The notes: generated by a model from the letters alone, not told the origin. Positions 37,378 through 46,321 are shown, counted from the first letter of the stretch. The stretch: DNA of 64,000 nucleotides from Deferribacterales bacterium Deferri_01 (GCA_001603805.1 LUZY01000013.1:284723-348722), one strand, 5' to 3'. Numbers and translations: made by a program.

Positions 37378-38454
37378 ATGCATAAAGTTGCGGTGCTGCC
37401 CGGTGACGGCATAGGACCTGAAGTAATGAAGCAGGCAATCAAGATTCTCGGTAAAATTTCTGAGAAATATAATACAAAATTTGAGTTTACCTTCGCTGAT
37501 GTCGGCGGAATAGCAATAGATAATCATGGAACGCCGCTGCCCGAATCCACTCTGAAGCTTTGCGAAGCTTCAGAAGCCATACTTTTCGGCTCAGTAGGCG
37601 GACCTAAATGGGAAAACCTCCCCCCTGCACAGCAGCCTGAAAGAGGCGCACTTCTCCCCCTGAGAAAGCATTTCGGACTTTTCGCCAACCTCCGCCCTGT
37701 CAAAATATTTAAAGCGCTTATAGATTCAAGCTCTCTGAAAAATTCACTTATCCCTGACGGACTTGATATTGTTTTCTTCCGTGAGCTTACAGGCGGAATA
37801 TACTTCGGACAACCCAAAGAAATCAGTGAAGACAGGCAGAGCGCCAGAGACACAATGCTTTACACTGTACCGGAGATTGAACGCATCACAAGACAGGCTT
37901 TTGAAGCCGCCAGAATGCGTTCAAAGAGAGTAACAAGCGTTGATAAGGCAAACGTACTCATGACAAGTGTTCTCTGGAGAGAAACTGTTACAAGGATACA
38001 TAAAGAAGAATACTCAGATGTGGAACTCTCACACATGTACGTGGACAATGCCGCTATGCAGCTTGTGCGCTACCCCTCTCAGTTTGATGTTATAGTTACC
38101 GAAAATATGTTCGGCGACATTCTCAGCGATGAGGCGGCAATGCTTACAGGCTCTCTGGGCATGCTTCCTTCCGCATCTCTTAACGAAGACGGCTTCGGGC
38201 TTTATGAGCCCATCGGAGGTACTGCGCCTGATATAGCCGGACAGAACATAGCAAACCCCATAGCACAGATTATGTCTGCCGCCCTCATGCTCCGTTACAG
38301 CTTTAAGATGGACGATGCGGCTTCTGATATAGAAAAAGCCATAGAACAGCTTCTTGAAGAAGGTGTGAGAACCAGAGATATTTACCGTGAAGGACAAGGC
38401 TTCAGACTCGTTTCCACCGATGAAATGGGCGATCTGATAGTAAGCAAAATATAA
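37378..38454 (+). CDS. leuB: 3-isopropylmalate dehydrogenase
   Basis: Oxidises and decarboxylates 3-isopropylmalate in leucine synthesis, using NAD+. The 358 residues contain [10 protein letters not shown] at 8-17, the substrate Arg region [21 protein letters not shown], and the metal segment [25 protein letters not shown] near 242-266. No other leu gene is in the window. It has its own promoter and terminator and is monocistronic here. Confidence 0.96.
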   Translation: MHKVAVLPGDGIGPEVMKQAIKILGKISEKYNTKFEFTFADVGGIAIDNHGTPLPESTLKLCEASEAILFGSVGGPKWENLPPAQQPERGALLPLRKHFGLFANLRPVKIFKALIDSSSLKNSLIPDGLDIVFFRELTGGIYFGQPKEISEDRQSARDTMLYTVPEIERITRQAFEAARMRSKRVTSVDKANVLMTSVLWRETVTRIHKEEYSDVELSHMYVDNAAMQLVRYPSQFDVIVTENMFGDILSDEAAMLTGSLGMLPSASLNEDGFGLYEPIGGTAPDIAGQNIANPIAQIMSAALMLRYSFKMDDAASDIEKAIEQLLEEGVRTRDIYREGQGFRLVSTDEMGDLIVSKI

Positions 38455-38462
38455 CTTTTCAG

Positions 38463-38492
38463 CCGGGCGCACAATGCGTCCGGTTTTCTTTT
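38463..38492 (+). terminator. Intrinsic terminator after leuB
   Basis: The nine-pair stem CCGGGCGCA-caa-TGCGTCCGG (one G-T pair) is followed by TTTTCTTTT. Confidence 0.88.
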
Positions 38493-38536
38493 CCTACGCA
38501 AAATTACCAGCCGATATTCCTGAAAATTCCCTTTAA

Positions 38537-38565
38537 TTGAAAAACACTCTTTTTGTGCCTATAAT
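38537..38565 (+). promoter_or_regulatory. Sigma70-type promoter of the LuxR-type gene
   Basis: TTGAAA-N17-TATAAT, with a perfect -10 box, ending 29 bases before the ATG of the LuxR gene. Confidence 0.75.
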
Positions 38566-38594
38566 CAATTACAGTCACATGGAGACAACTCAAG

Positions 38595-39362
38595 ATGATA
38601 CAGGAAGAGATTATACACAAACACCTAAGCCGTGATGATATGTCTAAAACTTTATGTTTTATGAACAACTGCCTCCGGTCCGAAAGCGAAGCAGATTTTC
38701 ACAATCTGATTCAGAATTTCACCTCTTTTCTTGGGTATGAATACATTCTTTACTGTTATACCAAAGCATCTTATAACAAAGGTACTGTAGTCAAGATGGT
38801 AAACCTGTCTAATCCGCCGGAATGGATGGAAGAATATGACTCAAGAGATTTTCTGAAATGTGACCCTGTCCGCTCTGAATTGGAAAGCAGGCTGAAAACA
38901 CCGAGCGGTTCAGCCTTTATTCTGTGGGACATCTATGAGAGAAAACTGACAGAAGCGGAAGAAAACGTGATCCGCAGAAGAAAACACCACGGGCTTAATT
39001 ACGGCTGTTCCGTCTATGATAATTCCACAAAAAAAGACTTTACCTTCCTTATATCCCTCTCTAGCTCAACAACACGCCCAGACATACGCACAGAGCTTAT
39101 ATCCCAGTTGATTATATCACCTTTAATGAGCGCCAGAAAAAGGCTGGATGCATGTTCTCTGTTCAATGTGTTATCTGATAAAGAGAAAGAAACGGCAGAA
39201 TGGCTGGCTCAGGGAAAAACAAACTGGGAGATAGGACGAATAATGGATATAAGCGAAAATACCGTTAAGTATCATCTGAAAAATATATTCAGCAAACTTC
39301 ATGTTTCAAAGAGACAGCAGGCTGTAAATATACTTCTGGCAATAAAGTATCTTAATAATTAA
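38595..39362 (+). CDS. LuxR-family regulator with autoinducer-binding domain
   Basis: A 255-residue quorum-sensing-type regulator. Residues about 30-175 form an autoinducer-binding domain. In EWMEEYDSRDFLKCDPVR the spacing W-x3-Y-x8-DP matches the Trp57, Tyr61, Asp70, Pro71 ligand residues of TraR/LuxR. Residues 190-255 form a LuxR/GerE helix-turn-helix (LSDKEKETAEWLAQGKTNWE then ENTVKYHLKNIFSKLHV). The start follows GGAG. No luxI homologue is in the window, so this may be a solo receptor. The ligand is unknown. Confidence 0.87.
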   Translation: MIQEEIIHKHLSRDDMSKTLCFMNNCLRSESEADFHNLIQNFTSFLGYEYILYCYTKASYNKGTVVKMVNLSNPPEWMEEYDSRDFLKCDPVRSELESRLKTPSGSAFILWDIYERKLTEAEENVIRRRKHHGLNYGCSVYDNSTKKDFTFLISLSSSTTRPDIRTELISQLIISPLMSARKRLDACSLFNVLSDKEKETAEWLAQGKTNWEIGRIMDISENTVKYHLKNIFSKLHVSKRQQAVNILLAIKYLNN

Positions 39363-39384
39363 ACATTCATACCGTTTACCGCCC

Positions 39385-39424
39385 CCGTGCCGGACAAGCA
39401 GGGAGCGGCAGCCGGCACGGTTTA
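39385..39424 (+). terminator. Probable terminator of the LuxR-type gene
   Basis: CCGTGCCGG (39385-39393) pairs with CCGGCACGG (39412-39420) across an 18-base loop, followed by TTTAT. Strong stem, short T run. Otherwise the 260 bases 39363-39622 show nothing I can name. Confidence 0.65.
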
Positions 39425-39622
39425 TCCCTTTGTTCTCCTATATGTCATTACTGCGTTATCCTGATTTTTTTTCAAGATTGCATAGGAGAAAAAAAGATAA
39501 AATTCTGCAAGCTATTACGGGCATCACTACTATAAATCCCGGAAACAGCCGCCGCAACTACCCGAACGGGTAAAAAAAATTCTATATCAATTAAAATAAA
39601 TCCATTGTATATAAACAAATTA

Positions 39623-40543
39623 TCAAGTTAAGCTCCACATTGCTCCCTGAGGACTGACAGCAGGTTCGCCAATTTGCTCAAATACTCTTTTGACAGAGTT
39701 GCGGACGACATTAACTTCAGGGTCGTCTGCTCTGCTCTTGAGCCAGCCCAAGCAGAGTTTCACAGGAACTATTCCCTCTTCCCATATAACAAGCCGTCCT
39801 TCTTTTTCAAGCTGTCTCGCTCTTTCAAGGCGGAGCATACCCAGCCCGTGACCGTCAAGAACAAGCTCTCTGATCACATATTCATCCTCACAGTTTATCG
39901 CCTGCTTGATTTTAAGCCCCTGCGACTCAAACTTTGACAGTACAGCTATGTAGAAAGGGCACCCGTAACCTGCCCAAACCCACGGAGTGGCAGCTATTTC
40001 TTTCCATGTGCTTTTTCCTTCAAGAAAGTCCGGTGTTCCGGCTATGCATATTTCGGCATTTTCAAGCACTTCATACTCGATTTCATTACTTATGGGGTGA
40101 TGATAGAAAAATCCTGCATCTACTACTCTGCGCTTCAGCATATCTTCCGCATCTACACTCTGGCAAGCCATAAGAATAACATTAAGCTCCGGATATTCAG
40201 AGGCTATCAGCCTTGATACCTCACTCACACGGAGAAATGAAGGTTCTGTGTTTATGCCGACGGTAACATCTCCGATAACCGTATCGCCAAGCATATTCGC
40301 CTTTCGTTTCATATCATCCGCAGCTTTCAGGATCTCCTGCGCATGGGTGAGAAGCACCCGGCCCTTATCGTTAAGCTCCATTCCTCTTGAATTGCGGATA
40401 AAGAGGTCAACTCCAAGCTCATCCTCAAGGCTTTTTATCTGCGTGCTAAGTGCAGACTGGCTGATATTAAGGCTTACGGCGGCTTTAGTAAGGTTTTTAA
40501 GTTCTGCGATTACGGCAAAGGATTTTAGCTGATAAAGCTCCAT
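39623..40543 (-). CDS. LysR-family transcriptional regulator
   Basis: A 306-residue LysR regulator. The N-terminal winged helix is clear: MELYQLKSFAVIAELKNLTKAAVSLNISQSALSTQIKSLEDELGVDLF, with the recognition helix around SQSALSTQIKSLE (29-41). An effector-binding domain of about 210 residues follows. It is divergent from a DUF2917 gene, with a perfect inverted repeat in the 150-base gap; the usual LysR logic makes that gene its likely target. Effector unknown. Confidence 0.93.
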   Translation of the reverse strand: MELYQLKSFAVIAELKNLTKAAVSLNISQSALSTQIKSLEDELGVDLFIRNSRGMELNDKGRVLLTHAQEILKAADDMKRKANMLGDTVIGDVTVGINTEPSFLRVSEVSRLIASEYPELNVILMACQSVDAEDMLKRRVVDAGFFYHHPISNEIEYEVLENAEICIAGTPDFLEGKSTWKEIAATPWVWAGYGCPFYIAVLSKFESQGLKIKQAINCEDEYVIRELVLDGHGLGMLRLERARQLEKEGRLVIWEEGIVPVKLCLGWLKSRADDPEVNVVRNSVKRVFEQIGEPAVSPQGAMWSLT

Positions 40544-40611
40544 ATTGATCTCCGTTCTGTTTTATCGAACGCTGTGATTGAAAAGCAATATTTGTTCAAA
40601 GTGTTTTTCAG

Positions 40612-40629
40612 TGATATTTAAGCATATCA
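40612..40629. promoter_or_regulatory. Candidate LysR operator
   Basis: A perfect inverted repeat, TGATAT-ttaagc-ATATCA, lies between lysR and the divergent DUF2917 gene, about 40 bases before a TATAAT box at 40670-40675 that lacks a well-placed -35 box. That is what an activator-dependent promoter would look like. Confidence 0.5.
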
Positions 40630-40697
40630 AAAGTTAACGGTCAATAAGTTTGGCTGAATTATATTCTGTTATAATGAACGCTTTAAAGGAGTGCGCC

Positions 40698-40922
40698 ATG
40701 AAAGGAAAAAGCCTTAGAATGTCTCTCGGAAAAAACAAACTCGTATCACTTAACGGCATCAAGAAAGCAAGCCTAATCTGCGAAAAAGGCAAGCTATGGA
40801 TAACCGGAACAAAAGAAGGCGATATTGTGGTCAAAAGCGGGGAGACTGTGAGTCTTTTTCCTCTGCACAGCCTCGTAATTCAGGGCGGAACAGAATCTAT
40901 GTTCTCAATGGAAATTAACTAA
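40698..40922 (+). CDS. DUF2917-like small protein
   Basis: A 74-residue protein whose start at 40698 follows AAAGGAG with six bases between; an upstream in-frame ATG has no ribosome site. The pattern SLGKNKLVSLNGIKKASLICEKGKLWITGTKEGDIVVKSGE is that of DUF2917, a small all-beta domain with a conserved W in the LWIT region. The role is unknown. It is the probable target of the divergent LysR regulator. Confidence 0.72.
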   Translation: MKGKSLRMSLGKNKLVSLNGIKKASLICEKGKLWITGTKEGDIVVKSGETVSLFPLHSLVIQGGTESMFSMEIN

Positions 40923-40992
40923 GCAAACAGGTTTTAAGCTTCCTGTTTCCAATTATGGCTCCTGTTTCAGGTTTACCCCTGAAATAACAATA

Positions 40993-41025
40993 AAAGGCAG
41001 AGGGTGACTACCTCTGCCTTTCTTA
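40993..41025 (+). terminator. Intrinsic terminator after the DUF2917 gene
   Basis: The eleven-pair stem AAAGGCAGAGG-gtgacta-CCTCTGCCTTT is followed by CTT. It lies just before the structured repeat array. Confidence 0.85.
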
Positions 41026-41032
41026 ATTTATA

Positions 41033-41333
41033 ATGCAAATTCCTACATCCTGTAGAATTTGCATACACGCTCGCGCCTTGTAAAACAAGGCTTCGCTTCG
41101 CACGGCGGGCTTCCTTCCTAGGAAGCTGGTGTCAATTCCTTACAACACACATCTATCAATGCAAATTCCTACATCCTGTAGAATTTGCATACACGCTCGC
41201 GCCTTGTAAAACAAGGCTTCGCTTCGCACGGCGGGCTTCCTTCCTAGGAAGCTGGTGTCAATTCCTTACAACACACATCTATCAATGCAGATTCCTACAT
41301 CCTGTAGAATTTGCATACACGCTCGCGCCTTAT
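41033..41333 (+). repeat. Structured repeat array, 126-bp unit, 2.4 copies
   Basis: Copies at 41033-41158 and 41159-41284 are identical as far as I can read; a third (41285-41333) has one change and stops inside hairpin B. Each unit has hairpin A (13-pair stem starting ATGCAAATTC, one-base bulge, loop ATCCT), linker ATACACGCTCGCG, hairpin B CCTTGT-aaa-ACAAGG, linker CTTCGCTTCGCACGG, hairpin C GCTTCCT-tcct-AGGAAGC, then about 32 bases of spacer. The array ends against the stop codon of the MNT gene. With the terminator it accounts for the 411-base gap 40923-41333. Confidence 0.9.
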
Positions 41334-41636
41334 TCATGCTTCATAAAAGGTTATCCCTACCCTGTTTATGTGTTCTTTAAGATCTTCATTTGAGATATCA
41401 TTATAAACTGACAAATCAACCGAATAAGGCAATAGCAGATCATCAATTCTATGTTCAATTTTTTGTTGAATTTGCAGATTCAGCTCTGTGCCAAAAAGGG
41501 TGAGATCAATATCAGAACCTGTTTTGTAGTTTCCTTTTGCACGTGAACCATACAGAACTGCTTTTAAAACCTGGGGAAATTCTGCAAAAACATTCTGAAT
41601 TTTCTGAACAGTCTCATCACTCAGTCCATACATCAT
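41334..41636 (-). CDS. MNT-type nucleotidyltransferase (HEPN/MNT pair)
   Basis: A 100-residue minimal nucleotidyltransferase. LYGSRAKGNYKTGSDIDLTLFG near 28-49 is the NTase motif GSxxxGxxxxxSDxDL. In type VII toxin-antitoxin systems such MNT proteins modify the partner HEPN protein. It starts with an ATGA overlap on the stop of the HEPN reading frame. The stop codon directly touches the truncated end of the repeat array. The NTase itself looks intact. Confidence 0.85.
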   Translation of the reverse strand: MMYGLSDETVQKIQNVFAEFPQVLKAVLYGSRAKGNYKTGSDIDLTLFGTELNLQIQQKIEHRIDDLLLPYSVDLSVYNDISNEDLKEHINRVGITFYEA

Positions 41637-42054
41637 TTATTTTCGCTCTCTTTGATTAACTCAAACTTATCCTTCAGTTCAATAAACTGATCAAAATAGC
41701 TGTTCAGAACAAAATTCACTATCTCTTCTGTGGTTTTCTCATTATATGTGTGAGAAGTCAGATTCCGACTTGAAATCATGCTCATCCATGCTTCGCCGTT
41801 TTCAATTATGCCAAGCCGGAATGCTTCTCTTGTAACGTCTTTAGAGCCATACAGATCGCTTTTGCCTCTGCTTTCCAAAAATCTTTTAAAACTTTCCATG
41901 CAAGTTCGTGTGTATACTCAAAAGCCTGTATCAAGCCCTGTTTTTCAAGCTTTGAGAGCCCCCTTTTTCTGCTTAAATACACAGCATCAGATAGCTGCTC
42001 CAGTGCCTTAGTATAATTTGAGAAACGCTGCTGCCACCGAATATCAATAGTCAT
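41633..42054 (-). pseudogene. HEPN partner of MNT (HI0074-like), frameshifted
   Basis: Two overlapping frames together make one HI0074/HEPN protein of about 140 residues. The first (start ATG 42054, behind GGAGA) gives the N-terminal half to FEYTHELAWKVLKDF; the second gives the rest from LESRGKSDLYGSKDVTREAF, including SSRNLTSHTY, the R-x4-H HEPN motif. They are joined only by one extra base in a run of five T at 41877-41881 (minus strand). It is a mutation, a sequencing slip in a homopolymer, or a natural slippage site. The pair follows proC by 38 bases. Confidence 0.8.
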
Positions 42055-42092
42055 CAAGATTCTCCATTATGCTTTTAACAGGATAATTCATT

Positions 42093-42905
42093 TTATTTCT
42101 TGCCAAGTTCCTCGGAACGCTTGGTTGCTTCCTCAACAGCGTCGATAACAGCAGCGGAGAAACCGCCCTTCTCAAGCATATGGACGCCCACAATCGTTGT
42201 TCCGCCGGGGGAAGTAACCATATCCTTAAGTGCCATGGGATGCTCTCCTGTTTCAAGCACAAGCTTTGCAGAACCATAAACAGTCTGCGCTGCAAGCATA
42301 CGTGATGTCTCACGGCTTAAACCCAGTTTAACTCCCGCATCGGCAAGAGCCTCAATGAACTTAAAAACATATGCTGGACCGCTGCCCGAAAGCCCTGTGA
42401 CTGCATCCATCTGTTTTTCAGCAATAACAGCAACCTTGCCGACTGAGCAGAAAAGCTCTGTCGCTGTTTCAAGTTCCGGCTTGGCTGCATATTTTCCGGC
42501 GCATATGGCAGAGGAGCCCTCTCCCACGAGAGCAGGAGTATTTGACATAACCCTGATTACCCGCAGACCACTCAGATAATGCTCGAAAAATTCGGTTTTT
42601 ACACCCGCTGCAATGGATATAAGCAACTTATCTTTAAGAGACTGGCTTATTTCATCCATGACCTGTTTCGCTATCTGCGGCTTAACACAAATCATTATGA
42701 TTTCGCTTTTTTTTGCAACCTCAACATTGTCTGTTGTGATATTAATATTGAGCGATTTGCTCAAACCTTCAAATCTTGATGGTTCAGGGTCAGATGCCAT
42801 TATGTTTGCTGGTGGTACAAGACCGGAGTTCACAAGCCCTTTCATTAAGGCGAACGCCATGTTTCCTGCTCCGATAAACCCGATTCTTTTGTTACTTAAT
42901 GACAT
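42093..42905 (-). CDS. proC: Pyrroline-5-carboxylate reductase
   Basis: Last step of proline synthesis, reducing pyrroline-5-carboxylate with NAD(P)H. The 270 residues open with the dinucleotide fold IGFIGAGNMAFALMKGL and contain the family signatures VRVMSNTPALVGEGSSAI and, near the C-terminus, DMVTSPGGTTIVGVHMLEKGG. The start overlaps the preceding hydrolase gene by 14 bases. Confidence 0.96.
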   Translation of the reverse strand: MSLSNKRIGFIGAGNMAFALMKGLVNSGLVPPANIMASDPEPSRFEGLSKSLNINITTDNVEVAKKSEIIMICVKPQIAKQVMDEISQSLKDKLLISIAAGVKTEFFEHYLSGLRVIRVMSNTPALVGEGSSAICAGKYAAKPELETATELFCSVGKVAVIAEKQMDAVTGLSGSGPAYVFKFIEALADAGVKLGLSRETSRMLAAQTVYGSAKLVLETGEHPMALKDMVTSPGGTTIVGVHMLEKGGFSAAVIDAVEEATKRSEELGKK

Positions 42906-43785
42906 CTATCCACTCCTTTATCTCAGCGAACATACTGTCCCTGTGCGGATTATTATCTCCGCAGAGAGCATGGTAGCCGCTCTGGTAGTTCTCGAAATAT
43001 ACAGCTTTTTTATCTGTTTTAATACGTCTGAAAAACTCTTTTGAAGCTTCGGCGCTGACCACTCTGTCCCCCATGTGCTGAAACATGAGAACAGGAATAT
43101 TTATTTTATCTGCCAATGGGTTGGTGTATTCTGTAAACATAATAAGCTGATGAACGCCTTCCATCGGGTATTTAGTATAGAAGAATTTTTGTTCTTTTGC
43201 CTCAACATTCTTTTCATCGAATTTTTTAAAGTATTTTACATACGGGACAAGAAAACTCAGAGGATTCTTGATTTTTATGCACGGAGCAAGGAGAATAAGC
43301 CCGCTTGCATCGTTGTTCAGCACAGTATTCACTGCTACAAGGCCGCCCATGCTCTGCCCTGCAACAATAATTTTGTCACAGTTGTTTTTCAGCAGGAAAT
43401 AGCCGTATTTTACCGATTCATACCAGTCTTCATAAGTAAGCTGATTAAGGTTTGCAGGCTCTGAGCCATGTCCTGCGACCCTTGCCAGATAGACACTAAA
43501 GCCCGCTTCGTGCAAATACTCCGCAAGCGGAAGAAGCTCGTAGGGCGCACCGGTGAAGCCGTGGATGAGAAGAACGCCTGTTTTCCCGCCCTCGTAAAAC
43601 TTAGGGTAGTTTTCAGGTTCTTTTACAATCTCTGATTCCGCACGCTTATAATCCAAAACCTCAAGCTCGTAATTCTGTACTCCTTTGAGATTTACAAATG
43701 GTTTCAGCGTGATAAGTTTTGTCCTGCCCATAAAAAACAATCCGGCAGCTACAACGCAGATAATCAGCACTAAAAAAAGCTTCAT
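42892..43785 (-). CDS. Membrane-anchored alpha/beta hydrolase (lipase/esterase-like)
   Basis: A 297-residue serine hydrolase. The first 20 residues are a hydrophobic anchor or uncleaved signal. VLLIHGFTGAPYEL gives the oxyanion region, GQSMGG near 143 the nucleophile elbow with Ser, and a late His in YHALCGDNNPHRD closes the triad. This is the monoacylglycerol lipase/carboxylesterase type; the substrate is unknown. It overlaps both neighbours. Confidence 0.82.
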   Translation of the reverse strand: MKLFLVLIICVVAAGLFFMGRTKLITLKPFVNLKGVQNYELEVLDYKRAESEIVKEPENYPKFYEGGKTGVLLIHGFTGAPYELLPLAEYLHEAGFSVYLARVAGHGSEPANLNQLTYEDWYESVKYGYFLLKNNCDKIIVAGQSMGGLVAVNTVLNNDASGLILLAPCIKIKNPLSFLVPYVKYFKKFDEKNVEAKEQKFFYTKYPMEGVHQLIMFTEYTNPLADKINIPVLMFQHMGDRVVSAEASKEFFRRIKTDKKAVYFENYQSGYHALCGDNNPHRDSMFAEIKEWIDVIK

Positions 43786-44786
43786 CTTGTTTCGACCTCA
43801 AGTATTTCCCCTTCAAAACCATCATAAAGCCTTTTCAGAAAAGGGCCTCTGTCACGGTCATATCTGGGTGCAAAGTGAAAAAAACGCACCTTGCCCGCAC
43901 CGGATCTCTTGTAGATTGTTTTTGCCAGATCAAGTGTGAGGTGCTGTTTATCAATAGCATGCAGCACATCCTCTTTCATGAACACCCCTTCGATGAGAAG
44001 AGAGGCTGTTCCATCGGCAAATTTCAATGCTTTCAGGTAATTAGAGTAACTTGGCGCAATATCAGTGATAAAGGTAATATCCTGCGGGCTGTGTCTGGTT
44101 ATAAAAATAGCTTCAAGCTCTGCAACAGCCATTTCCCGCATTCCTTCTTTTGTATCAACAGTAATTGTTTCATCCGCCAGATAACCGTTTTCTACCTTTT
44201 GCTTCAGCTCGCCCACCCATTTACCGGGTTTAAAACCCTGTTTCGTCATGAGTTCGCCGTTTGCAGAGTAAAGGGGCTTTTCTTTAATTCGGTAGCCGAC
44301 AGAAGTTACCCTGTGTTCAAAGAAGGCAAAGTCGAAGGTGAACCCTTCGCCTAAGTCTATGTCGTTATGGTTTATTTCGGAGTAGATGCCCTCAAACCCG
44401 TTCTCAGCCTTAAACAAAGCATGTTTATGAATGCGTGATTCGTTTAGTTCAACCACTTCAAAGTTGATGGCATAGCTTTTTATCAGGTTCCAGGTATATG
44501 AATCCAGCTTACCGCGAACATTTTTTATTATTCCGGGAGGACCAAAAACCCTGATTGTTTTCTCCGCCATCAAAGAGCCTCTCAGGATTCGGTCAAACCC
44601 GTAAAAGTGGTCTATGTGTGTGTGGCTTATGAATATATCGTAAATGCTCAATACTTCCTGATTGGTGAGTGAACCTATTTTGCCGCAGTCAAAAAGGAAT
44701 GAGTTTCTTTTATACATATTTCGTACAAAGAACGCCGTATCCTCAAACGGTGAGTTTACCTGCACTACGGAAAAGTTATTTTTCAT
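43782..44786 (-). CDS. MBL-fold protein, RNase Z-like
   Basis: A 334-residue metallo-beta-lactamase-fold protein. ISHTHIDHFYGFDRIL near 53-68 is the HxHxDH metal motif, with a GFDRIL tail as in the RNase Z superfamily; later ligands appear in FITDIAPS and HFAPRYDRD. It could process tRNA 3' ends, but the central part is longer and less typical than in bacterial RNase Z, so another nuclease or hydrolase role is possible. It overlaps the next gene downstream by four bases. Confidence 0.75.
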   Translation of the reverse strand: MKNNFSVVQVNSPFEDTAFFVRNMYKRNSFLFDCGKIGSLTNQEVLSIYDIFISHTHIDHFYGFDRILRGSLMAEKTIRVFGPPGIIKNVRGKLDSYTWNLIKSYAINFEVVELNESRIHKHALFKAENGFEGIYSEINHNDIDLGEGFTFDFAFFEHRVTSVGYRIKEKPLYSANGELMTKQGFKPGKWVGELKQKVENGYLADETITVDTKEGMREMAVAELEAIFITRHSPQDITFITDIAPSYSNYLKALKFADGTASLLIEGVFMKEDVLHAIDKQHLTLDLAKTIYKRSGAGKVRFFHFAPRYDRDRGPFLKRLYDGFEGEILEVETR

Positions 44787-46308
44787 TAATCAGAAACTCC
44801 ATAACATGCCTTGCGTTGTCTTCGACACTGCCTGTTGTTTCAACAGAGAGATCAGCTCCGGCATCCACAAACTTATCCTTATGTTGGAAATATATTTCCT
44901 CTCTGCCGTCTGTCACTGCTGTTTTTTGGGCACGTTCTTTAAAGCGCTCCAGAATCACGGAATCATCAGCGGTGAAACGTATTTTTTTATAAAACTGCGT
45001 ACTCTTTTCCGCAGCCTGAACAAATGCAGGATCAGAAAAAGTACCGTCAAGGATTGTCATACGACCGGTTTTTGCTTTCTCTGCGGCTTTTCTACCCAGA
45101 TGCTCATAAACATCAAGGGATTTCTCATGTGTGTATATTCCTGTTTCCATAGCAATTTTCCTGCTGTCTGTCGGCTGAAGACCACAAATGAGCTTACGCT
45201 CAACATCAGTATTAAAATTTGCAGCAGCAAATTTATCAGCAAAAACCTTTGCATTTTTGGATTTTCCGCAGCCCATGTAGCCGTAAAACATCAGCGTTTT
45301 GGGAGTTTCCATATTAAGAGCATACGCAGCGGCAAGATCAATGAGCTTGTCCACACTCTTTTTAGTGTCTGCAAAGCCTTCCCACTCCTCGCCTTTTTGT
45401 GCGAGAAGGAAGCAGGTTACCTTTGCCCTGACAAATGCTCTGTAGCATTTATAAAAGTTGAAAAGCTTTATACTGTTTTCATCGCTGTATTTTTCAAAAA
45501 AGCCTTCAGCCAGCGCATCAGAAAGGTCTGTTCTGCCAAGTTCGTCAAGCTCCATGCAGATAAACGCTGCTTCAGAAACAACATCATTGTAACGGAAGCG
45601 TTTATTAAATTCTATACAGTCTATCAGACCGACTTTCCCGCCATCGAAAAACACATGTTCTGCACGCAGATCACCGTGTCCGTTCACAACGAATCCTTCC
45701 TTCACCCTTGAAGCAAATACATCCTGATGCTTTTCAAGAAACTGAAGTGTTTCTTTTTTTATGAATTCGTAGAATAACTTATCAATAAATCTTCCTGCAA
45801 AGCTTTCAGTTTGGGAGAAATTTTCCTCGCAATTGAAACGTACAACAGACGCTCCGCCGTTTTCCTCAGCAGCAGTTTCATCTGTGGTGATACCTGCAAA
45901 AAGTCCGGCGATGTGCCGTCCTGTTTTACTCATATCATCCACGGAGATTATCCCTTCCTTAACTCTGTATGAAAGAAAGCTTCTTTCCGGTATGCGCTTC
46001 ATGGTGACAACATATTCCATTGTATTCTGTGTATTTTCATACTCTGTAAGCTCGAAGGATTTCTCCTTGCGGGCAACTTTCATTACTTCGCCGTAAATCC
46101 CTTCACAAAAGCGACCGTTCAGCTCTTTTTCCATAAGGCAGTATTGTTTGCGGAGTTTCAGCCTTGAAAAATCAAGAAAACCGAAATTAACATTCTTTTT
46201 TACTTTGTAAACCTTGTCTTCCGTGAGAAAAACGTAGGATATATGTGTTTCCACTACCTTTTCAGGCTTGAGAAGGTCTTTCATAATCATAACTATCGGT
46301 GCTTCCAT
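44776..46308 (-). CDS. APH-like kinase fused to a P-loop kinase domain
   Basis: A 510-residue two-domain protein. Residues 1-330 resemble the aminoglycoside-phosphotransferase/choline-kinase fold: NGHGDLRAEHVFF near 205-220 is the catalytic loop, with His where many have Asn, and GLIDCIEFNKRFRYNDVVSE supplies the metal Asp. Residues about 335-510 are a separate P-loop domain with GYMGCGKSK as Walker A. This fusion is known as a bifunctional APH/ATP-binding protein in many bacteria; no reaction is established and drug resistance should not be assumed. Confidence 0.82.
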   Translation of the reverse strand: MEAPIVMIMKDLLKPEKVVETHISYVFLTEDKVYKVKKNVNFGFLDFSRLKLRKQYCLMEKELNGRFCEGIYGEVMKVARKEKSFELTEYENTQNTMEYVVTMKRIPERSFLSYRVKEGIISVDDMSKTGRHIAGLFAGITTDETAAEENGGASVVRFNCEENFSQTESFAGRFIDKLFYEFIKKETLQFLEKHQDVFASRVKEGFVVNGHGDLRAEHVFFDGGKVGLIDCIEFNKRFRYNDVVSEAAFICMELDELGRTDLSDALAEGFFEKYSDENSIKLFNFYKCYRAFVRAKVTCFLLAQKGEEWEGFADTKKSVDKLIDLAAAYALNMETPKTLMFYGYMGCGKSKNAKVFADKFAAANFNTDVERKLICGLQPTDSRKIAMETGIYTHEKSLDVYEHLGRKAAEKAKTGRMTILDGTFSDPAFVQAAEKSTQFYKKIRFTADDSVILERFKERAQKTAVTDGREEIYFQHKDKFVDAGADLSVETTGSVEDNARHVMEFLINEK

Positions 46309-46321
46309 ATCTGATGCTCCT

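Noticed and set aside
41033..41333. CRISPR-like array
   Set aside because: The whole 126-bp unit is repeated, with no short repeats separated by unique spacers and no cas genes nearby.
44662..45711. 349-codon open frame on the plus strand
   Set aside because: It is antisense to the APH/P-loop and RNase Z-like genes, has low-complexity Cys/Phe-rich content and shows no family similarity.
44776..46308. Aminoglycoside resistance gene
   Set aside because: The APH-like domain belongs to a widespread fusion with a P-loop domain; no evidence links it to drugs.
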